64,000 nt of DNA from positions 106,360,812-106,424,811 of the forward strand of contig NW_026947486.1 in the NCBI RefSeq assembly GCF_034190915.1. Reading direction: 5' to 3'. This DNA is from Cavia porcellus (taxonomy: Eukaryota > Chordata > Mammalia > Rodentia > Caviidae). Each line of letters starts with the position of its first letter. The stretch's first letter is position 1. Under the pieces are notes generated by a model, which was given only the letters and a program-made list of their open reading frames with translations, was not told the origin of the DNA and searched no databases. Positions 33,200 through 44,483 of the stretch are shown here, one piece after another. The position numbers and the translations under genes were made by a program.

Positions 33200-34025
33200 C
33201 ACTTGCTACTCCTGTAATACTAGAGTTATCTTTTTACCTTTTCCATGATCTGGTTAATGACTTTAGGTCAATTTAACAATTAACCCAAATTGTTATACTA
33301 AGTATTCTGTTAAAACAATTGGTGTGGTTTATGACAGATCTAACCGATACTTATTGAGTACCTACTTTCCACTAGGGCCTGTCATAAGCATTTATATGTT
33401 TTAGCTAATTCAATGTCAACTTTAACCACTAGACTAAAGAACACAAAGTGAATATCTTAGTGCCTGGTCCACAGTGCTTGCTTGTTTAGTGTAAGTCACT
33501 CTTGGTTGGGCCCCTCCAAAAACAAACCTTAAAATGAAGATTACTAGGTTGCAAACGGGTTTTTGGAGGAAGTAGCCTAAGTGATGAAAAGTGGAAAGTA
33601 AGTCAAGAAAGGGTGAAAATATATATATATATAGGTTACTGTTATGGGTAAGTGATCTGCTGGGGAAATCACTTTGAGAAGCCTCAAAAGTGTCCTTGAA
33701 ATATGGAGCTGGATGAGGTTGAGACATTTATCTACCTTCTACCACCTGCTGGGGGCATCCAGCTCAACATGTTTAAATTAACCATGTAGATACAGGCCAG
33801 CACATTAATAGTGTCTGTTAAAGCTACTAACTTCCTTGTGGTGTGGACTACAGACCAGCCAGATGGAGGGCATGAAAAATGTTTTCCTAATACAGATCAC
33901 GAAAGTGAAAGAAATCCTATAAATAGTACCTGGAATTTAATAAACACTCACTAAATGTTCTACTGAATTATTGATGGCAGGAATCTTCTAGGGATATTAC
34001 TGGCTAACAAGAAAACACCTGCAAA
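33200..34025. other. No confident feature
   Basis: Unique AT-rich sequence. GATACTTATTGAGTACCTAC near 33348 is a MIR-like 3' end in antisense. A short (TA)n lies near 33620. Confidence 0.4.
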
Positions 34026-34030
34026 ACTGT

Positions 34031-34275
34031 GGCTGACCAGGCAGGGCAGTGCACATCTGTAATCTTAGCTACCCTGAAGGCTGATACTGTAGAATTACAA
34101 GTTCAAGGTCAGCCTGAAGAATTTAGTGAGAGTCTGTTGAAAGAGGGATGGAGGGAAGGGAAGAGACAGACAGACAGACAGACAGACAGAGACAGAGGGA
34201 GAGGGAGAGAAAGGGAGAGATGGACTAGGGATGTAGCTCAGGGCTTCCTGAGTTCAATCCCCAGTACTGAAAAAA
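34031..34275 (+). mobile_element. B1-dID SINE with internal (GACA)n
   Basis: B1 part with ACATCTGTAATCTTAGCTAC and AAGTTCAAGGTCAGCCTGAA. A GACA/GAGA microsatellite at 34165-34222 has expanded in the linker. The ID-like part follows, with AGGGATGTAGCTCAGGGC and GAGTTCAATCCCCAGTAC. Confidence 0.8.
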
Positions 34276-34289
34276 TTCTGGACATAGAA

Positions 34290-36035
34290 CAGCCTTTATG
34301 GAGGAAAGTGTCTTAATTCTACTCAAGGAAATATTAGTTGGCAATGAGAATATGACAGAAAGCTGGGAAGGTCACAACCTTGTTACCCTGAAACTCAATA
34401 GAGGAAAAGAATTAAGTAGTCAGTCATACATACTCGTAGGATTAGTGTCTCTCACTTGCAAAGGAACATGTACTGGTATATATACTGGCCAAAGTAACAA
34501 AATTACTAATTGGTGGATACAGAGATTTTAAAAATCTCAGGTTGTGAAGTCACTGAAAAAGAATTAGGGAGACAGAGACTGAAGGGTAAGTGTTGGTTTT
34601 CTAAATGGGGATATATGAATTTTTAGTATAGAAAAGGCTCAAAATATGTGTTTTTCAGGCAAATGTTAAACAAAAAAAAAGAGAAAGAATACTGTCATAG
34701 AATAGAGAAGGGACACTGGGTACAGGGGGAAAAATTAGCCTTCAGGAGTAATAAAAGAGTATTTCTATGAGGAAGGAAGCAGTGGGTCACTGGGCATAAA
34801 CACTGTGTGTGTGGAGGTGGAGGGGAAGTCAGAGTTGGAGAAACTCTACCCAATCCAAATTTCTTTGGAATATTCCAGGGGGTCAGTCTGAGAATGAGGA
34901 TGAAAATCATGGGGTAGTGATCTTAAGGAAAATGCTGACAGGTGGAAGGATCTTTTGTGGGAAGTGGGAGTGGACTTAGTGATCCACAGGAGGATTTCTG
35001 GGCAATATGGAGGTCCCACCTGAAGTAGGAGAACATGAATTTCTAGCAGGTCCAGCTGGCATGTGCTTAATGATTTTCTCTAAGAATATACACGTAGAAA
35101 GCAAAGAGTTAATTCACACAGAAGCGGGTTGAACCAAGCAGATTCGATGAGTGAACTTGGGCACTGAAGGCTTAAGTAAGAGGGTGGTCAAAGGCTGAGC
35201 TAAAGGAGGAAAAGGAAGACAGACCTTGGGGAAAACGGAGGGGCAAGTGAGGCTAAGGGTTTGCAGGAGGCTAAAACAGGCAGCAGTGATGCAATCAGGT
35301 AATAGGAATAAAAGGAAACTGTGCTCAGAGGAGAACAGAAGATGGAGTTCCAAACTCATGAGGTAAATTAGTCCTCCAAGATAATATGCAGGACTGTGAG
35401 TGTGTGCTCAGGTGGCGGGAGGAGAGGCCTCTGCAGATGCCATCAGGGAGTAAGACAGGAGAGTGCTGGGCTGATTGTCACTGTGGCGATTGACTAGTCC
35501 TATCCTAAGGGCAAAGCGTGAAGTGTCAAGGAGGCTGCAGAGCCAGAGACCGCAGTCTTAAGCAAGTGCTGGGCAGTGATCAAGTGGCTGATTGATGAGA
35601 GTAAAATGATAGAGTAGAAGAGTAATGGTTTGGGAAGAGCAATTAACAGTTAGAAAAGATCCTGCCTGCAGGCCCTGTGAATACTAGACAGGGAAAACAA
35701 GTCTACCGGACAGGCTGCAGAGAGAACAGAATCCTCGGGGCGTCCATTGGAAGTCCTCAGGCCAGGCAAAGTCCCAGCTCTTTAGCACGGAGCCAACAGT
35801 GCCCTTCACCACTGGTCCTAAATCTACTTTGTCATCTACGCCCCCATGGATACCTCAGGGCATTTTTAATTGAGAGAATAAGAATTCAACATCAAAATAT
35901 CTAATCCAGCTCTTGAATAGGGATATAGTTTCTGCAGCATTGCATACAGGATGATACTTAAGTGATTTGAACAGTACTCAATGGGAATTAGTGTCTTTGA
36001 AAGGCAGCATCAAAATCAAGTATATAGTTAAAAAC
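34290..36035. other. No confident feature
   Basis: About 1.7 kb of purine-rich sequence without a recognised family. Parts such as GGATTTCTGGGCAATATGGA have an old-repeat texture, but no landmark is firm. Open frames are short. Confidence 0.4.
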
Positions 36036-36049
36036 TCAGGAGAGGGCAA

Positions 36050-36160
36050 GGTTATGATAACTCAGGAGAGGGGAGGGGAATGTATAAAGAATTAGGATGT
36101 TTTAGGATGAATGTAATCATTATGTACTGCAAACATGTACTCGTAACATTTTAAAAGATC
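36050..36160 (+). mobile_element. L1 3' end fragment (family A)
   Basis: AGGAGAGGGGAGGGGAATGT, ATGTAATCATTATGTACTGC and AAACATGTACTCGTAACATT recur in the order seen at 24195 and 28790. Confidence 0.45.
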
Positions 36161-36164
36161 TCTT

Positions 36165-36845
36165 CATTTTTTAAAATTTTATTTAAAGAAAGAAAAACAA
36201 AACAGTAAAAGGGTACAAGTAATACAGAATTTCAAAAAAAATAAATAGTAAGAAGTCACTAGTTAATAGATTACATATTGTCATCTTAGAAACAGTTGGT
36301 CAAGTTACAGGATTAAAACATATAAAGTGGACATTCAAACAGTGAGATTGCTAATAGTTCTGTTCAGTGATCCAAAAAAAACTTAGTAATATGGTCATCT
36401 ATCTTACACACCTAAACACACTTGCAGTTGTATCCTTAAGAGCATTTTGTTTTCTTCTCTTTTTTTTTTTTTGCAATAACAATTACACATTTTGGGTTTT
36501 ATTACTCCCACAGTTCTTATTACTTTTTATGTCTTCATTTTTAAAAGTTATGGCAACTCAAAGTTGAACCTCCTTCCATGTGAACCCACCTTACCAGCCT
36601 GAATCCCTGCAATTACTTGGCTTCAATCCACCAGCCAACAAATGTGTAAGCAATTCCTGAAAACCTGCTAAAGGTACAGCACTATGTCTAGATGCTGTGA
36701 GAGTACAAAAATATAAAACATAATATGTCAAAGAGTTTCAGACTCTTTGGAGAGGCAAGACGCTTATCTGAAACAAATCAGAAGACAATATGTAATGGAG
36801 TATCGTTTTTGGGCTACAGGAGTTAACAAGACAGACAATTCATTG
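36165..36845. other. No feature recognised
   Basis: AT-rich unique sequence with a short T run near 36460. No gene or repeat was identified. Confidence 0.45.
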
Positions 36846-36855
36846 TGCTAGGTCA

Positions 36856-37023
36856 CAGTGGTAGTGAACCTATGGCATGCACATTGTTTATTTTCAAGAC
36901 AAAAGATGTTAATATGTTAATTGTTGTTAGTGTATTCAGGTTTAATTGAAGTGATGGCACTTTGTGATAAATGCATTTTGGGTTGTAGTTCTGGCACTTG
37001 TCTCTAAAAGGTTCACTTCAATG
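36856..37023 (+). mobile_element. Small hAT-like nonautonomous element, copy 1
   Basis: The left end CAGTGGTAGTGAACC and the right end GGTTCACTTCAATG are imperfect inverted repeats. GCTAGGTC (36847-36854) and GCTAGGAT (37024-37031) look like an aged 8-base target duplication, the hAT length. The body has TTTTCAAGACAAAAGATGTT, GATGGCACTTTGTGATAAAT and CACTTGTCTCTAAAAGGTTC. The same elements recur at 38062-38246. Confidence 0.6.
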
Positions 37024-37050
37024 GCTAGGATATTCAAGAAAAGCTTCAAG

Positions 37051-37216
37051 TTGGCTGTGGTGGTTCCCACCTGTATTTCCAAGTACTCAGGAGGCTGAGA
37101 CAGGAGGATTTCAAATTTAAAGCCAGTCTAGGCAATTTAGCAAAGGCCTGCCTCAGAAAATAAAGGGCTCTGAGTGTAACTCAGTCTTCACTGGCAATCC
37201 CCAATACTGGGGAAAA
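37051..37216 (+). mobile_element. B1-dID fusion SINE
   Basis: TTGGCTGTGGTGGTTCCCAC and TCAGGAGGCTGAGACAGGAG are the B1 part; TCTGAGTGTAACTCAGTC and CAATCCCCAATACTGGGG are the ID part. AGCTTCAAG on each side (37042 and 37218) is the target duplication. Confidence 0.8.
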
Positions 37217-37319
37217 ACAGCTTCAAGGAGAATCTATAGAGCTGTACTACATATAATAATTATAATCACTATGAAATCAGGTTAATAATAGTAATAATTG
37301 ATTCCACTTATGAAGTACT

Positions 37320-37590
37320 TTTAAAATAAAATTATTTTTATTTTTTGATGACTACAACATACCCATTTATGAGGTACTGTGATGTGATGTTTTTGATGAA
37401 TGGATGGATTAGGTAATGATCAACTCAGGCTAATTAGCCTATCTATCCCTTTAAACTCATTGTTTCTTTATGACGAGTACATTTAAATTCTCTTTCCTAA
37501 CAATTTTGAGATATGCAAGCATTGTGAAGTGTAAAATCCCACTTCCCATAGAAACCAGAACTTATTCTTCCTAACTGTGCCATTGTGTCC
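37320..37590 (+). mobile_element. Old L1 fragment
   Basis: TTTTTGATGAATGGATGGAT, GGTAATGATCAACTCAGGC and TAATTAGCCTATCTATCCCT resemble a noncoding part of old mammalian L1s (the TAATGATCAAATCAGGGTAA-type block). Strand and subfamily are uncertain. Confidence 0.45.
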
Positions 37591-37594
37591 ATTG

Positions 37595-38037
37595 ACTGCC
37601 CCCCCTGGAGGCTGAGAAGTCCCATGATGTGCAGGCCGGAGAGCCAAGGCAGCCAGCAGTGTGGCTCAGTCCAACTCCAGTGGCATGAACACCAAGGCCC
37701 CAACAGTGAAACTCCGTTCCAGGCTGAAGGCCGGAGAACCTGGAATGTGCTGATTGAAGTCCCAGAGCTGGAAGGCCAGAGAACGTAGAGTTCTGCGGTC
37801 CATACTCTAAAAGACAGAGAGTGTACTTGCCTTTCTGTCTTTTTGTCAGATATGAGCTCTCAGGAAATAGGTGGTGACCACTCACACTGGGTGACAGCAC
37901 AACTCCCTTACTCAGTTCACTGATTCGCATGCCAGTCCTTTCTGGAAATCCCCTCAAGGACATGCCTAGAAATAATGCTTTACCAGCTCTCTGGTATTCC
38001 TTAATCCAGACTAGCTGGGACTTAAAATTCACCATCA
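37595..38037 (+). mobile_element. ERVL (MLT2-like) LTR
   Basis: GGAGGCTGAGAAGTCCCATG, CCAAGGCAGCCAGCAGTG, TTGAAGTCCCAGAGCTGGAA, CTTACTCAGTTCACTGATTC and the terminal AAAATTCACCATCACATCA follow this LTR type from early body to 3' end. It is a solo LTR of about 440 bases. The long minus-strand frame across it (37571-38047) is not a gene. Confidence 0.65.
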
Positions 38038-38039
38038 CA

Positions 38040-38345
38040 TCAGTCATATCAGATTAGATTACAGTGAACTGGAGGCACATGTGTTATTGTGTATTTATTT
38101 TAAGACAAAAGATGTTAATGTAGAGGTTTTCTCAAAACTAAAACTTCAATATTCAGGTTAAACTGCAGAGTTGGCACTTTGTGATAAGTAAGTGGGCTTG
38201 GGGTTCCAGTTTGGGCATTCAGTCTCTAAAAGGTTCCCCCTCACTGGATTAGGGTCTACCCTAATGATTTCATTTGAACTTAATTTTTGACATCGATCCT
38301 ATTTCCATATAGGGTTATATTTAAAGATACTGAAGATGAGGAATT
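38040..38345 (-). mobile_element. MaLR (MLT1-like) fragment split by hAT-like element
   Basis: CATCAGTCATATCAGATTAG on the left continues on the right as GGATTAGGGTCTACCCTAATG and TTCATTTGAACTTAATT. Together they read as the antisense MLT1 segment (CAGTCAT..GGATTAGGG..CACCCTAATGA). The join shows that the hAT-like element at 38062-38246 inserted into this LTR. Confidence 0.6.
38062..38246 (+). mobile_element. Small hAT-like nonautonomous element, copy 2
   Basis: It shares TTTTAAGACAAAAGATGTTA, GTTGGCACTTTGTGATAAGT and TCAGTCTCTAAAAGGTTCCC with copy 1, and has ends CAGTGAACTGG and CCCTCACTG. GATTAGAT and GATTAGGG flank it, consistent with an aged 8-base duplication in the MLT1 host. It carries about 25 bases absent from copy 1. 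Confidence 0.62.
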
Positions 38346-38384
38346 AGAGCTTCAGCATGTGAATTTTGGGTTTTCTTAGAGCAG

Positions 38385-38920
38385 AAAACCCTGAATGCAA
38401 ATCATAGCAACCCCATTTTACAGATACCAAAAACAGTTAAATAACTTGTCCAATATCATACATCTACTAAGTGCTGGAGGTAGGCATCCAAATCTAAGGT
38501 AACCTTCCTCAAAAATAATTATCCCTCTGTTCCATAAATCTGATCAAATATCTTTAGTGCTCGACATCTTTCTTTCAAACTAAGGTCAGGCCAGGCAAAG
38601 ACTCAGGGATTGGATTGCATGTTCTCTTCTGGAAAATCCATTCTTTTCCAGTCCTAGTAATAACTGGGCTTCTGGATTCTCCCAAGAGCACTTCCATTAC
38701 TACATTGCACTCAAGTTTTGGAACTATTATCCTTCAGTGTCCTAAGTACTATCACATACGTGGCACTGTATGAATCAACCTGTTGAGATTTGCTAGATGA
38801 GGAAACTGAAACTCAAAGTGGTTAAGTCACTTGATCAATTTTACATCAGTCTTAAATGGGATGGCTATGATTTGACGCAGGGTTTTCTGCTCTAAGCAAA
38901 CCCAATTTTCCCTCACCACA
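38385..38920 (-). mobile_element. MIR fragments
   Basis: CCCCATTTTACAGATACCAAA with TAACTTGTCCAATATCATAC (38410-38465) is a MIR core in antisense. A second one is GATGAGGAAACTGAAACTCAAAG with GTTAAGTCACTTGATC (38795-38840). Two separate insertions are likely. Confidence 0.65.
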
Positions 38921-38924
38921 CTGC

Positions 38925-40640
38925 TCAGGTTCCTGGAGTTCCTGCCAAACTGGTCTAGTTTTCCTATCATTAGAGGATTAGGGGCATTTGCCCAGGACTT
39001 GCTCTTGGTTGCAGCCCTGAGTTGGAGCCTTGCTTACTGTCATCCGACCCAAATATGCAAGCTTTACCCCACTGGCTTACCCCCTCACCTAGGGTTGAAC
39101 CTGTTCCCTTCGCACTTCCGCCCCAACTCCAGAGAACAGGAGAATTTCTCTGCTTCAGCCCTCTCAGGCAGCCTCATTCCATTACTATGAATTGGACCCT
39201 GCTGGCCACATCTCAGCATATGACGCAGTTGAACATTGCCTGTCCATTACCCTGTCGTATGAATAGAGCTAAGGCTGCTGCCCCTGCAGCTGGTCACCTC
39301 TCCCCAGGCAAGAAGCATGAGAGCTATGTAAGCCTGATATGCTGCCCACAAAGATCCACCCCCTGCCCCAGAACTGCCCTGGGCCAGACCCAAGTCAGTG
39401 AGGGTGTTTTCTGGGACTGCATTCTGACACAAGTAGAATGCCAGCGGGAGGGGACAAGTCTAGAAAATTATTGGTAGTGATGGACCTCCTGGGTTGTTGA
39501 GCACTTAGTACCAAGTGGGAGGAGACAGAAGAGAAATTAAATGAAGGGACTAGCATAAACCTGGAAGAGATGAAGGGAAATGGAGAAAAAGCTTGCAAGT
39601 TCTGCTCAAGATGTGACTCAAATACTCTGCGTTCTCCATGGAGTATATGACCTCACAAGTGGGGGCAGATCTAGCTGAGCATCGGGACCACCTGGGTCCC
39701 AGAACTGTTGCCACCCCAAGGGATCCAACTGTGTTCCTCACCCTCAGGTGGGGTGTGGCTCCCCAAATGCGTGCATCCGGTGCCAGCTTCCAACATCTGA
39801 TCTTTCTACAAGATACCAGGTCCTTTGGCACAACAGGCACAGAATTTTTTTTCAGTGAAAACTTCACGGGCCAAAAAGAGCTAGGGATGCTGGGATCTGC
39901 CACTGGACATTCCCCCGGCATGAATTTCAGCAGGAACGACTCAGACTGGGCAATAGTCCAGGGCAGACAGTGCTGGCTGGAGTCCCAGTTCTCTGACCTG
40001 GCCCACTGCCCTCCTTGGCTATCAGACAACATTAGCAGAGCCTGCAGACATCTGTGTGCCCATAGGAACAGCTAGGGAGCTGCAGGATCTGAAGACACAA
40101 AAGGGTTCCCTTTGTCTCCTTCTGTCCTCACTAATGGCCTGAGTCCCTTCCCAGGGCAGCAGCTGGGTGTTAGGGAGGGGATGGGGGCAGGGATTGGCCT
40201 CTGATCAGAGGAATACAAGGCTGCTCTTAAAGAGGTGGCCCAGCTGTTGCGAGTGAACACACAGGTGCACACGGGTGCCACTGCTGCTCACCCACACCCC
40301 CTCTCCCCTGGCCAAGGAGAGGGCTGCAGGCCAAGCTAAAGCAGCCCAGCCCACATTTTTGGAGGGGATGCCAACTTGGCACCCAAGCCTGTGTCACCTA
40401 CATGAGCTCCAGCAGGCACAGCCTTCTCACCACTGCCACCAAACTTTGGCAAAATCCAGTGCAGCGCACCCCAGGCACCCACTGGTTGCCTCTGTCATAT
40501 GCCATGCCCACCCATGTGGGCAGCTTCCCTCAGAGTCTCACTTCATCCACTTAGCCCCTCCCCTCGGGCAGTTCTCTTGGTCACACTGCTCTGTACCTCA
40601 CTCTCCCCTCTTCTTTCCAGGGTCTGTATGTCACTCTACC
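38925..40640. other. GC-richer unique region, no gene recognised
   Basis: Opposing open frames of 145 codons (39638-40075, plus) and 160 codons (39550-40032, minus) overlap, which argues for low stop density in GC-rich DNA rather than a gene. No domain, signal peptide or convincing exon boundaries were found. Another 170-codon frame at 40275-40787 runs through a CA repeat. Confidence 0.4.
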
Positions 40641-40647
40641 ACTCTGC

Positions 40648-40697
40648 CCCCAACACACACACAGACACACAGACACACAGACTCACACACACACACG
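40648..40697. repeat. (CA)n microsatellite
   Basis: Imperfect CA/CAGA run: ACACACACACAGACACACAG and following units. Confidence 0.88.
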
Positions 40698-40699
40698 CA

Positions 40700-42105
40700 T
40701 ACATGCATTTTGTTAAAGACTAGTCAAGGTGGGTTTTGTGCCATCCATTCCAACAGTTATTGCTTTTTCTTAGCGTCTCGTTATTGAGTGTGGCTAAGTC
40801 CCTAACCTCCTTCCCACAGTTTTGTGCCATTTTCTGGGTACAATATCCACCCTCCCTCCTAGGCAGTTATGGATTCCGCCCTACAGTAAGCGGGGTACTG
40901 CGGACACGTAGACTGCTTTGGCTGACCAAGTACCTCACTGTGACTGTGTGCTTGGCAGGGCAGCATGGGTTGGTGTTGCCAGGGGAGGTATGGGTAAATG
41001 ATAGAAAGAGGGAACAGGATCTGGTGCTTTTTGTTTCTATTTTAAAATTACATTGCTTCTCTAAACTCAAAGCCAACAAGAAAGGGGTCCAAAGGTTGAT
41101 TCTGCTTCAAACGCCGTTTGTTACTGGTCCATGATGAGATGGGGAATCTGCTCCAGCATGCAAATTGATGCACTGTGAGCTTTATCCAACAGCCTTGCTG
41201 CAAATATAAAATGTCAGCTGAACTAAACAGCAACATCAGTGCCATGACTGATTTACCTTGGCACAAACTCTTCAAGTCAAGGCCATCCCGGTACCCAGCA
41301 CCCTGCCACTGCTGCTGACCGTCTAGGCATGTGATGCTGGACCCACCGCAGACCTGTGTCTATGGTAGGGAAAGGGTTGTGAAAGAGGCTAGACTTACAG
41401 GCCCCATGGTCACGGGGTAAATACTCACAGCATCTTAGGTGTGACAAGGGCCCTGTAAGACTCATTTCTACGTGAAGGTTACTCGAAGAGCCAGGCTGCA
41501 GCTGGGTGGTGGGTTTTTTGTGTATCCAAGTTCCTTCCCATGAAGTGTAGCAGTGCTCACAGAAACTCAAGTTCATTCTTAGCTTTTTGCCTGCTCCGCT
41601 GTGTACAGCAGGGTTTCTGGACCCCTACAGGCTGTTCTCCTGGCTGACTTCCTACCATCCTGCTAGTGAGGGGTGCTTACTGGAAAAAGTGGGGCGGGGA
41701 GGGGGAAGAAAGAGAGAGAATTTCTTTCCTCTGTTCCTCCATGTTCCAGGGGACCAACTTGTCCCATTTTATGTAGGACGCTGCCTGTTTTCAGTACCAG
41801 AGAGCTTCCTAGCTCAGAAAACCCCACAGGTACTTCTGCCTCAGGCAAGATCTCAGCTGTGGCTCCAGCCCCTGCTGACAGCCACTCCTTTCCCAGGCCC
41901 TGAAATCAAGCCACTCTGGTTCCAGCTTCCACTGGGATGCCCCAGTCCCTGGGCTCACCAGTGCTGTCCGCTTCTTTTGTTCCTCTAGCCTTCTGATGCT
42001 AGCAGCTTCCTGCTGCTGCTAATACCCAGGTTGCCTCTGCATCCCTTTGGTCCTGGTCCTCCCTCACCTGGGTCACTAATCTAGGTGTTACGTTATCAGG
42101 ATTGT
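40700..42105. other. No feature recognised
   Basis: Unique sequence of moderate GC content. Open frames on both strands are short and without motifs. Confidence 0.4.
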
Positions 42106-42109
42106 TTAC

Positions 42110-42285
42110 TCTTGAAGTGGTTTCTGTTTTACTACTTAGACCCTGACCAATGGGGTAGGGACAATAGTGCTTACTTTATAGTGTTATCTCGTGAGGATTA
42201 AATTAGTTAAATAAACCACTTACAGCAGCGCTTGGCACATGGTAATTGCTTGTTAAATGGGAGCTGTTGTTATTATTAGTGTAGT
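42110..42285 (+). mobile_element. MIR SINE
   Basis: GACAATAGTGCTTACTTTATAG, ATTAAATTAGTTAAATAAACC and AGCGCTTGGCACATGGTAATT are the 3' half of MIR in order. Confidence 0.72.
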
Positions 42286-42289
42286 GCGA

Positions 42290-42635
42290 AATAACATTTA
42301 CTGTGCACTTGCCATATGCCAAGCTAATCACTTTACACCCACAGCCCACATTTAAGCCTTTATTACCCTTCTACCTGGGTGAACACGTTCTTGGGCTAAT
42401 TGCTCAGGAAGCCTATTTACATTTCACACCTAGAAATTCTCAGATTCTTCTGAACCACTCCCATCATGAGCCCAGGAATATTTCTTTACAAGCCGAGCAC
42501 CCTCTAGGGCTCTCAGGACACACTGGGACAGGAAGAGGAGGGAGAGCATAACTTGCTCAGGACAGCAGATGTAGGGTAGTGGAGGAGACTGGCATTCAGA
42601 CAGCTGGTCTGTACCAGGACAGAGTGACAGTGTCA
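42290..42635 (-). mobile_element. MIR SINE, antisense, interrupted
   Basis: ACATTTACTGTGCACTTGCC, CATATGCCAAGCTAATCACT and TTAAGCCTTTATTACCC are the antisense 3' part. TAACTTGCTCAGGACAGCAG and TGGCATTCAGACAGCTGGTC (42550-42608) are the core and 5' part. About 110 unrelated bases lie between. Confidence 0.55.
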
Positions 42636-42639
42636 CCTC

Positions 42640-43265
42640 AGAGAGTAGGAGACACCATGGGACCACTCATGTCTGAGTTTGGATCTAGGTGCTGCTTCTA
42701 CAAATTTCTACACTGACCACCACCTACCTAAATGCTGGGAACCCGCTTTTAATCTCTATCAGTTACAGTTTCCTCTCTTGGCAAAAGGATTCTTTTTATG
42801 GTCCCAGTGTCTTCGGGCTTGTTTTGATGGTTCATGAGCCAATATTTTTTAAGTGCTTAGAAACATGGTTGATGGGCACTAAAGACTGCCTGTGAACTAT
42901 GACAGAGTAAGTTGAACTGTAAGGGAACCCACAGGATGTTGTCACTTGTTCCTACCTACAAGTGTAGGGGTAAAAGTAACAGGAGCAGAATACTGGGGAA
43001 ACAATAGGCATTATTTTTCCAGATAAAAAAGAAAATATCCCAAATCATAGGAAACAGAGATGTGAACATGCCTGGAATGTCTCTGAAACGTAATGACAAG
43101 TGAATAGCTGGAGTTTGGTGGCAGGTGGCAGGAGATGAGGCTAAGATTTAGTATTGGATGTCTTGCTAGGGATTCACTTAATTCTGAGGGAAGGAAGACC
43201 CAACAAAGGACTTTAAATTGGAGAGAATGAAATCATTAACCTTGTTTTGTATTTCCTTCTCATGT
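42640..43265. other. No feature recognised
   Basis: Unique sequence without coding or repeat signal. Confidence 0.45.
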
Positions 43266-43269
43266 CAAT

Positions 43270-43620
43270 ACATGTTTAAAGGTGAAAACCCCTGCACAGG
43301 TATAATTAAAAATATAAAGTAACTCCACATTGGAAGCAACCTAAATATCCACCAGCAACGGCCTGGATGAATGAACTGTGTGGTATGTTCGCACAGTGGG
43401 ACACTACAGCATCAGATAGCGAATGAAATGCTGTGACACGCAAAGGACATGGGTGAATCTCCCAAGCCTAGTAATAAGTAAAAGAAAGCATGCGCAAAAC
43501 TGTGTGCCCTATACTTTAGCAAGCATATAAAACTCAAAAACAGTTGACAGTGATCGGTGGCATTGGAAGTCAGGAGAGTGGTTATTCTTGGGGAAGAACA
43601 GGAAGAGAGAGGTAGTCCAA
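43270..43620 (+). mobile_element. Old L1 3' end fragment
   Basis: ATTGGAAGCAACCTAAATATCC, CGGCCTGGATGAATGAACTG, ACTACAGCATCAGATAGCG and AGTCAGGAGAGTGGTTATTC follow the 3' end of old L1 elements (ORF2 last codons and 3' UTR). Confidence 0.6.
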
Positions 43621-43984
43621 GCAGAGTTTCTGGGCTGTTTGTAGCGGTCTCTTTGGGTGCTTGTTTCACAGATGTATTCACTTTATGGTCAAGTTCAACA
43701 CACAGAACACTTGTACTTGATTTTTTTGTTTTATTTTTTGCCATTCTGAGACTCAACCTCAGGACCTCACGCATAAAACACTTCACTTGTACTTTAAACC
43801 ACCACCAAACTTTTCATTGACATACGATGTACATAAGGGAGAAAATCACCTATTTTTGGAAAATATGAATGGGGGAAATGTAACCCTATAGAAATGCAAT
43901 TGAATTTTGACCCAAATCCAAGTCACCATTGGACAAGGCCATTGTAGGTGCTTGGACAACTGCAAAAGTTTACTGGTTGTTTCC

Positions 43985-44112
43985 CTGGATTTATTCTGCT
44001 CCCTAATGTTTTCCCACATTGCAACTGGGATGGTCTTTTAAGAATTCTATATTACTTCTTAATTTAAAAAAAATTCTTCAATGGCTTTCTAATGATCTCA
44101 AGGCAGGAACCT
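43985..44112 (+). mobile_element. L2 LINE fragment, left part
   Basis: GCAACTGGGATGGTCTTTTAAG and CTTCAATGGCTTTCTAATGA match the L2 segment that precedes the 3' end. The L2 continues at 44484 after an inserted LTR. Confidence 0.55.
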
Positions 44113-44482
44113 GATATAGTTTATACCTAGATGTCCCCCAAAGGCCCTATGTGGTCATAGGCACAGGTGACTTGATTAGGGGGCTTATAGCTGGCTTACT
44201 GTTAGGAGGTGGAGTCCGGGCAGAAGAGCTGGGTGGATCTTTGGAGCCATGACCTGGAAGTATATGCCTCCCTCCCTGGCTCCTCTCTTCTTTCTCTACT
44301 TCCTGGCCGCTATGACCCGAGCAGCTTTTCCTCTGCTCTGCCTCTCTGCCACTACCATACTGTGTCTTCTTTGGAACCAGCTGAATGTGAACTAAAAACC
44401 TGAGCCTACATAAACCTCTCTTCCTTAAATTGTGGGTATCGGCATTTTGTCCCAGCGACAAAGAAAGTGACCAAAGTAGACC
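44113..44482 (+). mobile_element. MaLR-like LTR inserted in L2
   Basis: It starts TGATATAGTTTATACCTAGATG and includes GGAGGTGGAGTCCGGGC, TGAACTAAAAACCTGAGCC and the end CATTTTGTCCCAGCGACAAAG. It has the same plan as the LTRs at 531, 53095 and 58793. L2 sequence lies on both sides. Confidence 0.65.
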
Positions 44483-44483
44483 T

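Noticed and set aside
34290..36035. Ancient LTR or 3' UTR
   Set aside because: Purine-rich with an old-repeat feel, but no boundaries, polyadenylation context or family landmarks could be established.
37571..38047. 158-codon minus-strand gene
   Set aside because: It coincides with a solo ERVL-type LTR and has no coding signature.
39550..40075. Protein-coding gene from the 145-codon plus and 160-codon minus frames
   Set aside because: The two frames overlap on opposite strands, lack known domains and convincing start or splice context, and lie in GC-richer DNA where stops are rare.
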